Source of the DNA: Vicinamibacteraceae bacterium | GTDB taxonomy: Bacteria; Acidobacteriota; Thermoanaerobaculia; Multivoradales; Multivoraceae | Assembly (NCBI GenBank): GCA_012270995.1 | Contig: JAAXHG010000166.1 | Coordinates: 1 to 57,461, forward strand | DNA: 57,461 bases | Direction: 5' to 3' | In this document: positions 9,704-17,453 of the stretch, in pieces | How positions within the stretch are numbered: position 1 is the first letter of the stretch | Layout: every line of letters begins with the position of its first letter | Notes under the pieces: generated by a model | Told to the model about the DNA's origin: nothing | Seen by the model: only the letters and a program-made list of their open reading frames with translations | Databases searched by the model: none | Translations under genes and position numbers: made by a program

Positions 9704-10840
9704 ATGACCCTGACGCTCGACCGACAGCCCTCCGCGCGGCAGGCGCAAGAGCGGCGCGTCTTCAGCTTCTCGCCGGGTCCGGCGGTGCTGCCGTTGCCGG
9801 TGCTCCGGGAAGTACAACGCGACCTGCTGGCGTTGCCGGGCGCCGGCGGTTCCGTGCTGGAGATCAGTCACCGTTCGCCGGCGTTCGACGCGATTCTGGC
9901 GGAGGCCGAAGCCAACCTGCGCGAACTGCTCGCCGTCCCGGCCGACTACCGGGTGTTCTTTCTGCAAGGCGGCGCCTCGTTGCAGTTCTCCATGGTCCCG
10001 ATCAACCTGCTGCGCGGCCAGGGCCTGCCGGCGACCTACATCCTGACCGGAACCTGGGGCGGCAAGGCCGCGATGGAGGCGCGGCGGGAGGGCCGTGTCC
10101 ACGTGGTCTGGGACGATGCCGACGGCGCCTACGCGCGCGTGCCGTCCGCGGCGGAACTCGACTTGCCGGAAGCCTCGTCCTATGTCCACTACACCTCGAA
10201 CGAGACGATCCAGGGCGTCCAGTTCCGCCGGCCGCCCGAGGTGGGCGACTCGCCGCTCGTGTGCGACGCGTCGTCCGAGTTCCTGTCGCGGCCGGTCGAC
10301 GTGGGCAAGTTCGGCCTGCTCTACGCCTGCGCCCAGAAGAACGCCGGTCCCGCCGGGCTGACCGTCGTCGTCGTCTCGGACGAGGTTCTCGAACGGTGCG
10401 GCGACGACCTGCACTCGATGCTCAGCTACCGACGCCACGCGGAGAAGGGCTCGCGCCTCAACACCCCGAACGTCTTCGGCGTCTACGTCTTCCTGCTGAT
10501 GACGCGCTGGTTGCGGGACGAGGTCGGCGGGCTGGAGGCGGCGTCCGCCCGGGCGAAGGCGAAGACGGGCTTGATCTACGACGCGCTGGACGCCGACGGC
10601 GGAGAGTTCTACGTTCCGCACGCGGAGGTCGCCAGCCGTTCCCGCATGAACGTGACGTTTCGGCTGCGGACCTCGGAACTCGAGCCGGCGTTCGTCGCCG
10701 CCGCGGCCGAACGGGATCTCGTCGCGCTCAAGGGTCACCGCAGCGTCGGCGGCTTCCGCGCGTCGCTCTACAACGCGATGCCGATGGAGGGCGCCGAGCG
10801 GTTGCGCGACTTCATGCTGGACTTCCGCGCCACGCACTGA
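9704..10840 (+). CDS. serC: Phosphoserine aminotransferase
   Basis: 378 residues from ATG at 9704. It begins after a short variable tail with VFSFSPGPAVLPLPVLREVQ and LEISHRSPAFDAILAEAE, both characteristic of SerC. The cofactor site is in CAQKNAGPAGLTVVVV, with Lys212 as the pyridoxal-phosphate lysine, and the C-terminus has LKGHRSVGGFRASLYNAMP, which binds the phosphate of the substrate. It converts 3-phosphohydroxypyruvate and glutamate to phosphoserine and 2-oxoglutarate in serine biosynthesis and takes part in pyridoxine synthesis in many bacteria. It is monocistronic here; serA and serB are not in the window. Confidence 0.95.
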   Translation: MTLTLDRQPSARQAQERRVFSFSPGPAVLPLPVLREVQRDLLALPGAGGSVLEISHRSPAFDAILAEAEANLRELLAVPADYRVFFLQGGASLQFSMVPINLLRGQGLPATYILTGTWGGKAAMEARREGRVHVVWDDADGAYARVPSAAELDLPEASSYVHYTSNETIQGVQFRRPPEVGDSPLVCDASSEFLSRPVDVGKFGLLYACAQKNAGPAGLTVVVVSDEVLERCGDDLHSMLSYRRHAEKGSRLNTPNVFGVYVFLLMTRWLRDEVGGLEAASARAKAKTGLIYDALDADGGEFYVPHAEVASRSRMNVTFRLRTSELEPAFVAAAAERDLVALKGHRSVGGFRASLYNAMPMEGAERLRDFMLDFRATH

Positions 10841-10850
10841 CGGCCGCTGT

Positions 10851-11858
10851 TCAACGCCGGCTCGTCAGCAACGCCGAGCCGACGATCACCAGCAGCAGCA
10901 GGGCGCCTCCACCCCAAAGCAGGATCGGCGAAGCAGAATTCTCATCGTACGTGGCCCTCTCGGCCCTCGGCTCGTCGAAGAGCGAGTCGTAGGTTGCCGC
11001 CGCTGCCTGAGCCGCCGTCGCCGCCGCCGCCATCGCCGCTTCGTCTTCCGGCTGCCCCAGGCCGCCCTCGGCGATGATCCGCTCGACGGTGTGGACGAGG
11101 TCCCAGAGCTCGTCCTTGCTGTAGGCGTCGCGGTAACCCGGCATCGCCGTACCGTCCATGCCGAGGTAGAGGCGGCTGTAGATGGCGGCGCCGCCGTTTC
11201 CGCCCTTGAAGACGCCGCCGACGATGTTGGTCGGCGGGGTGCGATTGCCCTCGAAGTCCGGCATCGGGTCGTTGCGGAGCCGCCTGCCGTTCGGGCCGTG
11301 GCAGGAAGCGCAGGCTTCCAGGTAGAGCCGCTCGCCGCGGGCGCGTCGCTCGTCGTCGAAGGGAGGCTCGGGCGGGATCTCGATCGCCGGACCCGGGGTG
11401 GTGCGCCTCAAGAACTCCGCGTCGGCCTCCGCGGCGCTCAGCTCGCCCGCGGCGACCTCCCGATCGAGTTCGCTGCGGATGGCGCCCAGACCGAAGCCGC
11501 GCACGTAGCGGGTCATCGCCTCAATCTCGGCGTCGGAAACCTGGCCCCAGGCGGACATTCCGGTGCCCGGCATGCCGCGCCGGATCGTCTCCTCCAGATC
11601 CCGGTCCGAGGGGATCGCGTTCTCGGTCGTGGCCAGCTTGAAGCGGCCCGACTGGAAGCTGCGGGGCCGCTCGCCGGTGGTGTAGCTGAACTTGCCGAGG
11701 CCGTCGCCCGCTTCGCCGTGGCATTCCCGGCAGTAGCGCAGAAAAGCCTGCCGGCCGAGGTCGACGTCGGCCTTCGGCGCCGCCGGATCTCCCGGCTTCG
11801 GGTCCTGGGCGCCGAAGGCGATTGCGCCGGCGGCGAGGAGGAACGTGGAGATGAACAA
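10851..11858 (-). CDS. Membrane-anchored dihaem cytochrome c
   Basis: 335 residues. Two CxxCH haem sites are visible, CRECH near residue 42 and CASCH in the second half, each in a class I cytochrome c domain with a distal methionine candidate (MSAWGQ, MPGYRD). A signal peptide (FISTFLLAAGAIAFGAQ) and a C-terminal transmembrane helix (ILLWGGGALLLLVIVGSALL) flank them, so the haem domains face the periplasm. The start is TTG at 11858, supported by an AGGAG nine bases upstream. That ribosome site directly abuts the MITE-like element at 11872-12035, so the promoter must lie within or beyond that element. The partner oxidase or donor is unknown. Confidence 0.85.
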   Translation of the reverse strand: MFISTFLLAAGAIAFGAQDPKPGDPAAPKADVDLGRQAFLRYCRECHGEAGDGLGKFSYTTGERPRSFQSGRFKLATTENAIPSDRDLEETIRRGMPGTGMSAWGQVSDAEIEAMTRYVRGFGLGAIRSELDREVAAGELSAAEADAEFLRRTTPGPAIEIPPEPPFDDERRARGERLYLEACASCHGPNGRRLRNDPMPDFEGNRTPPTNIVGGVFKGGNGGAAIYSRLYLGMDGTAMPGYRDAYSKDELWDLVHTVERIIAEGGLGQPEDEAAMAAAATAAQAAAATYDSLFDEPRAERATYDENSASPILLWGGGALLLLVIVGSALLTSRR

Positions 11859-11871
11859 CGCTGCGCTCTCC

Positions 11872-12035
11872 TAGCAGTCCGTGGCAGAAGTCCGCGTCGC
11901 ACCGAGAGCGGTCAGGCGCCCGTCCAGCAAGGCGCGATGAGGGAGCATACCGGGCTGTATTCGACCGAAGAGCAACGATGCTGGGCGGGATGCATGGCCG
12001 CTCGAATGCAGCGCGACTTCTGCCACGGACTGCTA
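11872..12035. mobile_element. MITE-like 164-bp inverted-repeat element
   Basis: A 21-bp sequence starting TAGCAGTCCGTGGCAGAAGT (11872-11892) recurs as a perfect reverse complement at 12015-12035. The match continues inward imperfectly for roughly another 20 bp (CGCGTCGCACCGAGAG against GCGCTGCATTCGAG on the other arm). There is no room for a transposase, so this looks like a miniature inverted-repeat element moved in trans. No target-site duplication longer than two bases is seen. It sits at the left border of the defence island, between the cytochrome gene and the antitoxin-like remnant. Confidence 0.65.
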
Positions 12036-12095
12036 CCGGGCCGGCAGGCTGTTCCACCGGCTTTGCACAAGGGTCCGAGCTACGGAGCCAACCCT

Positions 12096-12230
12096 ATGAC
12101 GATGATCGAATCCCGCGACGCCGATGAGCCCGCGACCGCAGTCATCGAGGGAATCAAGGAGGCGCGGGGCAAGCGTCGTCGGATCACGATCGAGGAGATC
12201 CTCGAAACGCGCGACGAGGGTCGCCGGTTC
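12096..12230 (+). pseudogene. Truncated antitoxin-like fragment
   Basis: From ATG 12096 the frame reads VIEGIKEARGKRRRITIEE then ILETRDEGRRF, which looks like the N-terminus of a short bacterial antitoxin-type protein. After residue ~45 the sequence becomes Pro/Arg/Ser-rich and runs into brxA in another frame without a natural end. I read it as a remnant whose 3' part, and any partner toxin, were lost when the BREX operon was placed here. The family is not firmly recognised; a short real gene with an odd end is the alternative. Confidence 0.3.
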
Positions 12231-12238
12231 TGGCCGCG

Positions 12239-12262
12239 CTCGCCGGCAGACTTGCCGGCGAG
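12239..12262 (+). terminator. Hairpin upstream of brxA
   Basis: CTCGCCGGCA, loop GACT, TGCCGGCGAG: a perfect 10-bp stem with a four-base loop, followed by TCGGTTGT. There is no real U-run. It could end transcription coming from the left before the BREX promoter, or act as a protein-binding palindrome. Confidence 0.45.
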
Positions 12263-12266
12263 TCGG

Positions 12267-12295
12267 TTGTCTGACTTCACGGATCCTCGTACTCT
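12267..12295 (+). promoter_or_regulatory. Candidate BREX promoter
   Basis: TTGTCT (12267-12272), a 17-base spacer and TACTCT (12290-12295) resemble a sigma-70 -35/-10 pair. The -10 box ends nine bases before the brxA ATG at 12305, which would give a nearly leaderless mRNA; consistent with this, no ribosome-binding site precedes that ATG. The match to consensus is moderate and the call rests on position. Confidence 0.3.
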
Positions 12296-12304
12296 CGACG
12301 GGCG

Positions 12305-13102
12305 ATGTGGACCAGCTTCTCCGATCCGGACGCGCGGCCGCGGCTTGAACAAGCAGGCTGCCGCCTCTCCGGCGGCGCTCACACCAGCCGGACGATCATG
12401 CTTGCCGACCTGGGAGAACTCTTCGCCGCCGTGCCGCCCGAGGCCGACACGGAGGCCTACGCCGAGGCCGTCGTGGACGAGAACGCGCTCGGCAAGCAGA
12501 CGGCGGCGACCCGGCGGCACAGCCTCCAGCGCCTGCGCGAACTCTACGCGCTCGACCCTCGGCTCCCGATCTTCCGCGTGCTGCGCCGCCTCTGGCAGGT
12601 CGATGTTTCCGGCAGGCCGCTCGTCGCGCTGCTTGCGGCGACGGCCCGCGACCCGCTCCTGCGGCTGGCGGCCCCGGTCGTCGTCGACCTGCCGGCGGGC
12701 GATGAACTGGTGCGTTCGGACCTGCTGGCGCGGCTTCGGCCGGTGCTGGCGGACCGCTTGAACCCGGCGTCGCTCGACAAGCTGGCTCGGCACCTGGGGA
12801 GTTCATGGACGCAAGCCGGGCTGCTCGAAGGCCGGGTGAGGAAGTTCCGCGTCGACGTCGCGCCGACGATCGGCGCGGTCGCGTTCGCCCTCTGGCTCGG
12901 CTGGCTGGGCGGCCGCGCGGGCGCCGGCCTGCTTGCGTCTTCCTGGACCCGTCTGCTGGGCCTTGGCGGCCCGGCCGCGCTGCCCTTCGCTCTGGCCGCC
13001 GACCGGGCGGGCCTCCTCCGCGCGCGAGCGATGGCGGACATCGTCTCCATCGACCCCTCCGCGCTCGACCCGGTCGTACTCGTCCAGCAGGCCGCGAGAT
13101 GA
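12305..13102 (+). CDS. brxA: BREX protein BrxA (DUF1819 family)
   Basis: 265 residues from ATG 12305. The early SGGAHTSRTIMLADLGEL matches the expected start of the family, so I prefer this ATG to the one at 12398. Further matches are ENALGKQTAATRRHSLQRLR, FRVLRRLW and LARHLGSSWTQAGLLEGRVR, a winged-helix-like part. In known type 1 systems BrxA is a small DNA-binding protein encoded first in the operon. It is somewhat longer than the ~200 residues usual for DUF1819 proteins. Its stop overlaps brxB by four bases (ATGA), so the two are translationally coupled. No BrxR-type WYL regulator precedes it. Confidence 0.78.
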   Translation: MWTSFSDPDARPRLEQAGCRLSGGAHTSRTIMLADLGELFAAVPPEADTEAYAEAVVDENALGKQTAATRRHSLQRLRELYALDPRLPIFRVLRRLWQVDVSGRPLVALLAATARDPLLRLAAPVVVDLPAGDELVRSDLLARLRPVLADRLNPASLDKLARHLGSSWTQAGLLEGRVRKFRVDVAPTIGAVAFALWLGWLGGRAGAGLLASSWTRLLGLGGPAALPFALAADRAGLLRARAMADIVSIDPSALDPVVLVQQAAR

Positions 13103-13653
13103 CGAAGAGCCGCGTCGAACGGCTCGCGGGCGCCTACGAACGCCACGTCGCGGCCCCTTGGCGGCGGACGCTCGCTGGCGCCCAGCGGGTCGTCTTCGTG
13201 GTCTACGACAAGGAGATGGAGCGGACCCTGCGCGCCCGCGTCGGCGAGTTCGAGCAGGCGACCCGAAGCGCCGGGCACGGCTGGACTCTGGTCGACTGCA
13301 CGCGGTGGTTCGCGGAGTGGATGGCTCGCGACGAGTACCGCGACGCCTACTTCGAGAATCCGTTCCTGCTCGGCTTGAAGCTGGAGAGCGAGTTCCGCGC
13401 CGAGTCGGCCCGGAAACTCACCGGCGCCCTGGAGCAGGCGGGCGAAAGCGACGTGGTCGCCCTGCTCGGCGTCGCTTCCCTGTACGGTTTTCTGCGCGTG
13501 TCCGACCTCATCCGCGCCGTCGAGCCCGCCGTCCGGGGCCGGCTCGTCGTTTTCTTTCCCGGCGGCAGGAGCGAGAACAACTTCCGGCTGCTCGACGCCC
13601 GGGACGGCTGGAACTACCTGGCCCAGGCCATCACGCTGCACGACGAACAGTGA
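13099..13653 (+). CDS. brxB: BREX protein BrxB (DUF1788 family)
   Basis: 184 residues from ATG 13099, overlapping brxA by four bases. Recognisable features are VVFVVYDKEMERTLRARVG near the start, WTLVDCTRWFAEWM, ENPFLLGLKLESEF and the C-terminal strand-turn GRLVVFFPGGRSENNFRLLD with the closing GWNYLAQAI. These fit the DUF1788/BrxB family, a core BREX component of about this size with no known catalytic motif; it is required for defence and modification in characterised type 1 systems. It is followed after seven bases by brxC. Confidence 0.9.
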   Translation: MTKSRVERLAGAYERHVAAPWRRTLAGAQRVVFVVYDKEMERTLRARVGEFEQATRSAGHGWTLVDCTRWFAEWMARDEYRDAYFENPFLLGLKLESEFRAESARKLTGALEQAGESDVVALLGVASLYGFLRVSDLIRAVEPAVRGRLVVFFPGGRSENNFRLLDARDGWNYLAQAITLHDEQ

Positions 13654-13660
13654 CCCCGCC

Positions 13661-16600
13661 GTGAAGATCCACGAACTCCTCGACCGCGACCCGCGCGGCG
13701 CCCGCCTCGCGAACAACGGACAGGCCCGCCTCGACGTGGCGGGCGGCGGCGACGACGACCGCGCTCGGGCGGTGCTGCGCGAGGAACTGTCGACCTTCGT
13801 CTGCGACGGACGATTCGGCGACGCGCTGCAGCGAATCCTCGACCGATATCTCGCCAACGTCGGCGCCGCGCGCCAGGACGCCGCCTGGGTCAGCGGATTC
13901 TTCGGCAGCGGCAAGTCCCACCTGCTGAAGATGGCCGCGCACCTGTGGGAGAACACCGCGTTCGCCGACGGCGCCACGGCCCGCGGCCTGGTCGGGGGCT
14001 CCCTGCCGGAAGACGTCCATGCGTCGCTGCGCGAGCTCGACACCCAGGCGAAGCGATCCGGCCGCCCGCCCGTCGCCGCGGCGGGCACGCTCCTTGGCGG
14101 CAACGACCGGGTGCGCCGCACCGTGCTCGCGATCATCCTCCGCGCCCGCGGCTGGCCGGACGAGTACCCGCAGGCCCGGTTCTGCTTCTGGCTGCGGGAC
14201 GAAGGCGCGCTCGACGCGGTGCGGGCGGCGGTTGAAGCCGGGGGCAGGGACTGGCGGCGGGAACTGAACAACCTCTACGTCAGCCCCGTCCTCGCGGGCG
14301 CGGTGGTCGAGACGGTGCCGGGCTTCGCCGGGGACGTCCCGGCCGCGATGCAGGCGTTGCGCGCGCAGTTTCCGCCGACCCGGGAGGACATCACCACGGA
14401 GCAGTTCGTCGACGCCGCCCGGCGCGCGCTCTCGGACGGCGAGGGCGCGACTCTCGACCTTCCGCACGCGGTGCTCGTGCTCGACGAGGTCCAGCAGTAC
14501 ATCGGCGCCGACGAGGACCGGTCGTCGGCCATCACCGAACTCGCGGAGGCGATCCAGACCCGCTTCGACAGCCGGGTGATGCTCGTCGGCGCCGGCCAGT
14601 CGGCGCTCTCGGCCGATACGCCCCACCTGGCCAAGCTCCGCGACCGGTTCGTGATCCGGGTGGAACTCACCGACGCCGACGTCGAGGCCGTCACGCGCAA
14701 GGTGCTTCTCGCCAAGAAGCCGAGCGCCGTCCCCGACATCGAAGAGCTCTTCGAAACTCACGCCGGGGAGGTCGCCCGCCACCTGCGGAACACGCGCATC
14801 GGCGACCGCCCGGAGGACGCCGGCCACCGGGTCGACGACTATCCGCTGCTGCCCGTCCGCCGCCGATTCTGGGAGGCGTGCTTCCGGGCGGTCGACGCGG
14901 GCGGCGCGCAAAGCCAGCTCCGTTCCCAGTTGCGGATCCTGCATGACTCGCTGGACGCGCTCGCGTCGCGCGACCTGGGCGCCGCGATACCCGCGTCCGA
15001 CCTCTTCGGTGCCCTGGCGCCCGACATGGTGAGCAGCGGCGTGCTCCTCGGCGAACTCGACGCCCGGATCAGGCGGCTCGACGACGAGACGGACCGCGGC
15101 CGCCTGCGCCGCGACCTCTGCGGCCTGGCGTTCCTGATCGGGAGGCTGCCCCGCGACGCCGCGGTCGACATCGGGGTGCGCGCCGCGGCTTCCACGCTGG
15201 CGGACCTTCTCGTGACCGACATCGCGCGCGACGCGTCGGCTTTTCGGCGCGACGTCGAGACGGAACTCGAAGCCCTCGCGGAGCGCGGCGAACTCCTCAA
15301 GGTCGGCGACGAGTATCGGCTCCAGACCACCGAAGGCGCGGAATGGGACCGGGCCTGGCGCGAGCAGCGCGGCGCGATGCGCCGGGACGAGGTGGAGGTC
15401 GGGCGCGTCCGCAACCAGCTCTTCGGCCGGGAGGTCGAGGAGGCGGCGCGATCCGTCCGGCTCATCCACGGCGAATCGAAGACGCGCCGCCTGGTCAAGC
15501 TCCACGCCGGGGAGGAACCGCCGGCCGCCGACGCCGAGGCCGTCGTCGTCTGGTGGCGCGACGGCTGGTCGGTCGGTCGGCGGGCGGTCGAGAACGAGGC
15601 GCGGCGAGCCGGCGCCGAGAGTCCGATTCTGTTCGCCTTCCTGCCGCGCCGGAACGCGGACGAACTCAGAGACCGGATCCTGGCGGCGGAGGCGGCGCGG
15701 CGGGTACTCGACCTGAAGGGCAGCCCCGCGTCGCCCGAGGGCCGGGACGCGAGGGCCGGCATGGAGAGCCGGAGGGACGACGCGGCGCGCCAACGCGCCG
15801 AACTCGTCCTCGACGTGCTGCGCGCGGCCACCGTCTACCAGGGTGGAGGCACGGAGGCGTACGGCGAGGATCTGCGCCAACGGATCGAGCGGGGCGCCGA
15901 GGCATCGCTGGCGAGGCTCTTCCCGGAGTTCGACAAGGGGGACCATCGGGCCTGGGAGGTCGCGCTTCGCCGTGCCCGCGACGGTTCCGACGCGCCGCTT
16001 CGGATCGTCGGCTGGGACCGTCCCACCGCCGAGCACCCGGTGGCCCGCGAGGTGCTCGCGAAGACGGTTGCCGGCGCCCGCGGCGGCGAGCTCCACCGAG
16101 CGCTCCGGGTCGCGCCCTTCGGCTGGCCCCAGGACGCGGTGGACGCCGTGCTGATCGCCCTGCACCGGAGCGGACACCTGCGGGCGGCGCGCAACGGGGT
16201 CGAAATCGCGGTCGGCGCGCTGAACCAGGCGGGCGTCAAGGCCGCCGAGTTCCGCCCCGAAAGGGTTGTCCTCGCCGTGAGCGAACGGATCGCCCTGCGC
16301 GGTCTGTTCCAGAAACTCGACGTCCGCGCGCCGAGCGGGGAAGAGGGCCGGTTCGCTCGGCCCTTCCTCGACCGACTGCTCGAGCTTGCGGAATCCGCCG
16401 GCGGCGCGGCGCCCCTGCCGCCCGTGCCGTCCACCGGGTTCATCGACGATCTTTCGGGGCTCGCCGGCGCCGAACAGTTGGCCGCCGTCCACGAGAGGCG
16501 CGAGAGAATCGGCGAGTCGATTGCCGCCTGGCGAGCGCTCTCCGAACGGCGGAGTCGGCGCGAGCCGGCCTGGAAGCTCGCGACGGGTCTGCGGCGGCAC

Positions 16601-17152
16601 GCGCGGGCCTTGCCTGGAACGGAATCGATGGAGCGGGAGTTCGGTGCGATCGAGCGGCAACGTTCGCTCCTCGAGGAGACCGACCGCCTCGCGCCGCTGG
16701 CGGGTCGGCTCGCCGGCGCGCTGCGCGAGGAACTGACGGCGCGGCGTCGGGAACTCGCCGACGCCGTCGCCGCCGCGGCCGAGGAGCTCGCCGCGGACGC
16801 GACCTGGCGGCGGTTGGCGCCGGGCGATCGGGCGGAGATCCTCCGGCGGTGCCGCCTGACGCCTCCAACCGAGACTCCGATCGCCACCGTCGAGGAGCTT
16901 CTCGCCAGACTGGAAGACCGTTCCCTCGTCGCTTGGCGGGCCGAAATCGACGCCGTTCCCGAGCGGGCGTCCCAGGCGCTGGTCGCAGCGGCGGAGCGCG
17001 CACAGGCCGAGCGGGAAGACCCGAGGGCGCCGACCGCCGTGTCCATCCGCCGCGGCACGCTCCCCGACGAACCGGCCGTGCGCGACTGGCTGCGCGAGCA
17101 GGAAGAGAAGCTGCTGGAGGCGGTGCGGAACGGCCCGGTGGTGCTGCGATGA
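13661..17152 (+). CDS. brxC: BREX ATPase BrxC
   Basis: 1163 residues from GTG 13661, close to the ~1200 usual for BrxC/PglY-type ATPases. Walker A is SGFFGSGKSHLLKMAAHLW (GFFGSGKS at residues 79-86), in the position typical of BrxC, and the Walker B-like strand is AVLVLDEVQQYIGAD. The rest is a long helical, Arg/Glu-rich body, with a coiled-coil-like C-terminal third (EREFGAIERQRSLLEETDR; RREDPRAPTAV-type region). BrxC is a core cytoplasmic component of the BREX complex. The gene lies seven bases after brxB and 60 bases before a small coiled-coil gene. Confidence 0.93.
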   Translation: MKIHELLDRDPRGARLANNGQARLDVAGGGDDDRARAVLREELSTFVCDGRFGDALQRILDRYLANVGAARQDAAWVSGFFGSGKSHLLKMAAHLWENTAFADGATARGLVGGSLPEDVHASLRELDTQAKRSGRPPVAAAGTLLGGNDRVRRTVLAIILRARGWPDEYPQARFCFWLRDEGALDAVRAAVEAGGRDWRRELNNLYVSPVLAGAVVETVPGFAGDVPAAMQALRAQFPPTREDITTEQFVDAARRALSDGEGATLDLPHAVLVLDEVQQYIGADEDRSSAITELAEAIQTRFDSRVMLVGAGQSALSADTPHLAKLRDRFVIRVELTDADVEAVTRKVLLAKKPSAVPDIEELFETHAGEVARHLRNTRIGDRPEDAGHRVDDYPLLPVRRRFWEACFRAVDAGGAQSQLRSQLRILHDSLDALASRDLGAAIPASDLFGALAPDMVSSGVLLGELDARIRRLDDETDRGRLRRDLCGLAFLIGRLPRDAAVDIGVRAAASTLADLLVTDIARDASAFRRDVETELEALAERGELLKVGDEYRLQTTEGAEWDRAWREQRGAMRRDEVEVGRVRNQLFGREVEEAARSVRLIHGESKTRRLVKLHAGEEPPAADAEAVVVWWRDGWSVGRRAVENEARRAGAESPILFAFLPRRNADELRDRILAAEAARRVLDLKGSPASPEGRDARAGMESRRDDAARQRAELVLDVLRAATVYQGGGTEAYGEDLRQRIERGAEASLARLFPEFDKGDHRAWEVALRRARDGSDAPLRIVGWDRPTAEHPVAREVLAKTVAGARGGELHRALRVAPFGWPQDAVDAVLIALHRSGHLRAARNGVEIAVGALNQAGVKAAEFRPERVVLAVSERIALRGLFQKLDVRAPSGEEGRFARPFLDRLLELAESAGGAAPLPPVPSTGFIDDLSGLAGAEQLAAVHERRERIGESIAAWRALSERRSRREPAWKLATGLRRHARALPGTESMEREFGAIERQRSLLEETDRLAPLAGRLAGALREELTARRRELADAVAAAAEELAADATWRRLAPGDRAEILRRCRLTPPTETPIATVEELLARLEDRSLVAWRAEIDAVPERASQALVAAAERAQAEREDPRAPTAVSIRRGTLPDEPAVRDWLREQEEKLLEAVRNGPVVLR

Positions 17153-17212
17153 GGCGCCGCCGGGCGGTCGCGGAGCCTCGACGGCGGCGGGTCCCGTTGA
17201 TAGCGTTCCGCC

Positions 17213-17434
17213 ATGACGAGCGCGACGGACACCCTGGCTTCCGCGGAGGCGCTGGAGGAGGCCGGCGTGACGCGGCGGCAAGCGGCGGCGCATGCCCGGG
17301 TGATCGACTCCGCCTGCGCCGCCGCGATCTCGGATCTGCCGACGAAGGCGGACCTGAAGGCGCTGGAGGTCCGCCTGCTGCTGTACGGCGTCAGTCTCGG
17401 CGGCCTGCTGTTCGCGGCGCTCCGGTTCGGCTGA
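17213..17434 (+). CDS. Small coiled-coil membrane protein 1 (upstream of pglX)
   Basis: 73 residues. An N-terminal helix (LEEAGVTRRQAAAHARVI) leads to a short coiled coil starting LPTKADLKALEVRL and a single C-terminal transmembrane helix (YGVSLGGLLFAALRF). The layout resembles the CCDC90/DUF1640-like small proteins, but I do not claim membership. It lies between brxC and pglX, 19 bases before pglX, on the operon strand. A related protein, with the same TKAD-type motif and a C-terminal membrane segment, lies directly after pglX at 21675. I know of no described BREX component of this kind. The ATG at 17213 is the only good start. Confidence 0.7.
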   Translation: MTSATDTLASAEALEEAGVTRRQAAAHARVIDSACAAAISDLPTKADLKALEVRLLLYGVSLGGLLFAALRFG

Positions 17435-17453
17435 GCGCCTGGCGCCGCCGAGG

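Noticed and set aside
11091..12761. 556-codon plus-strand frame through cytochrome gene, MITE and brxA
   Set aside because: It is antisense to the cytochrome and out of frame with brxA; only the short antitoxin-like piece at 12096-12230 looks like protein.
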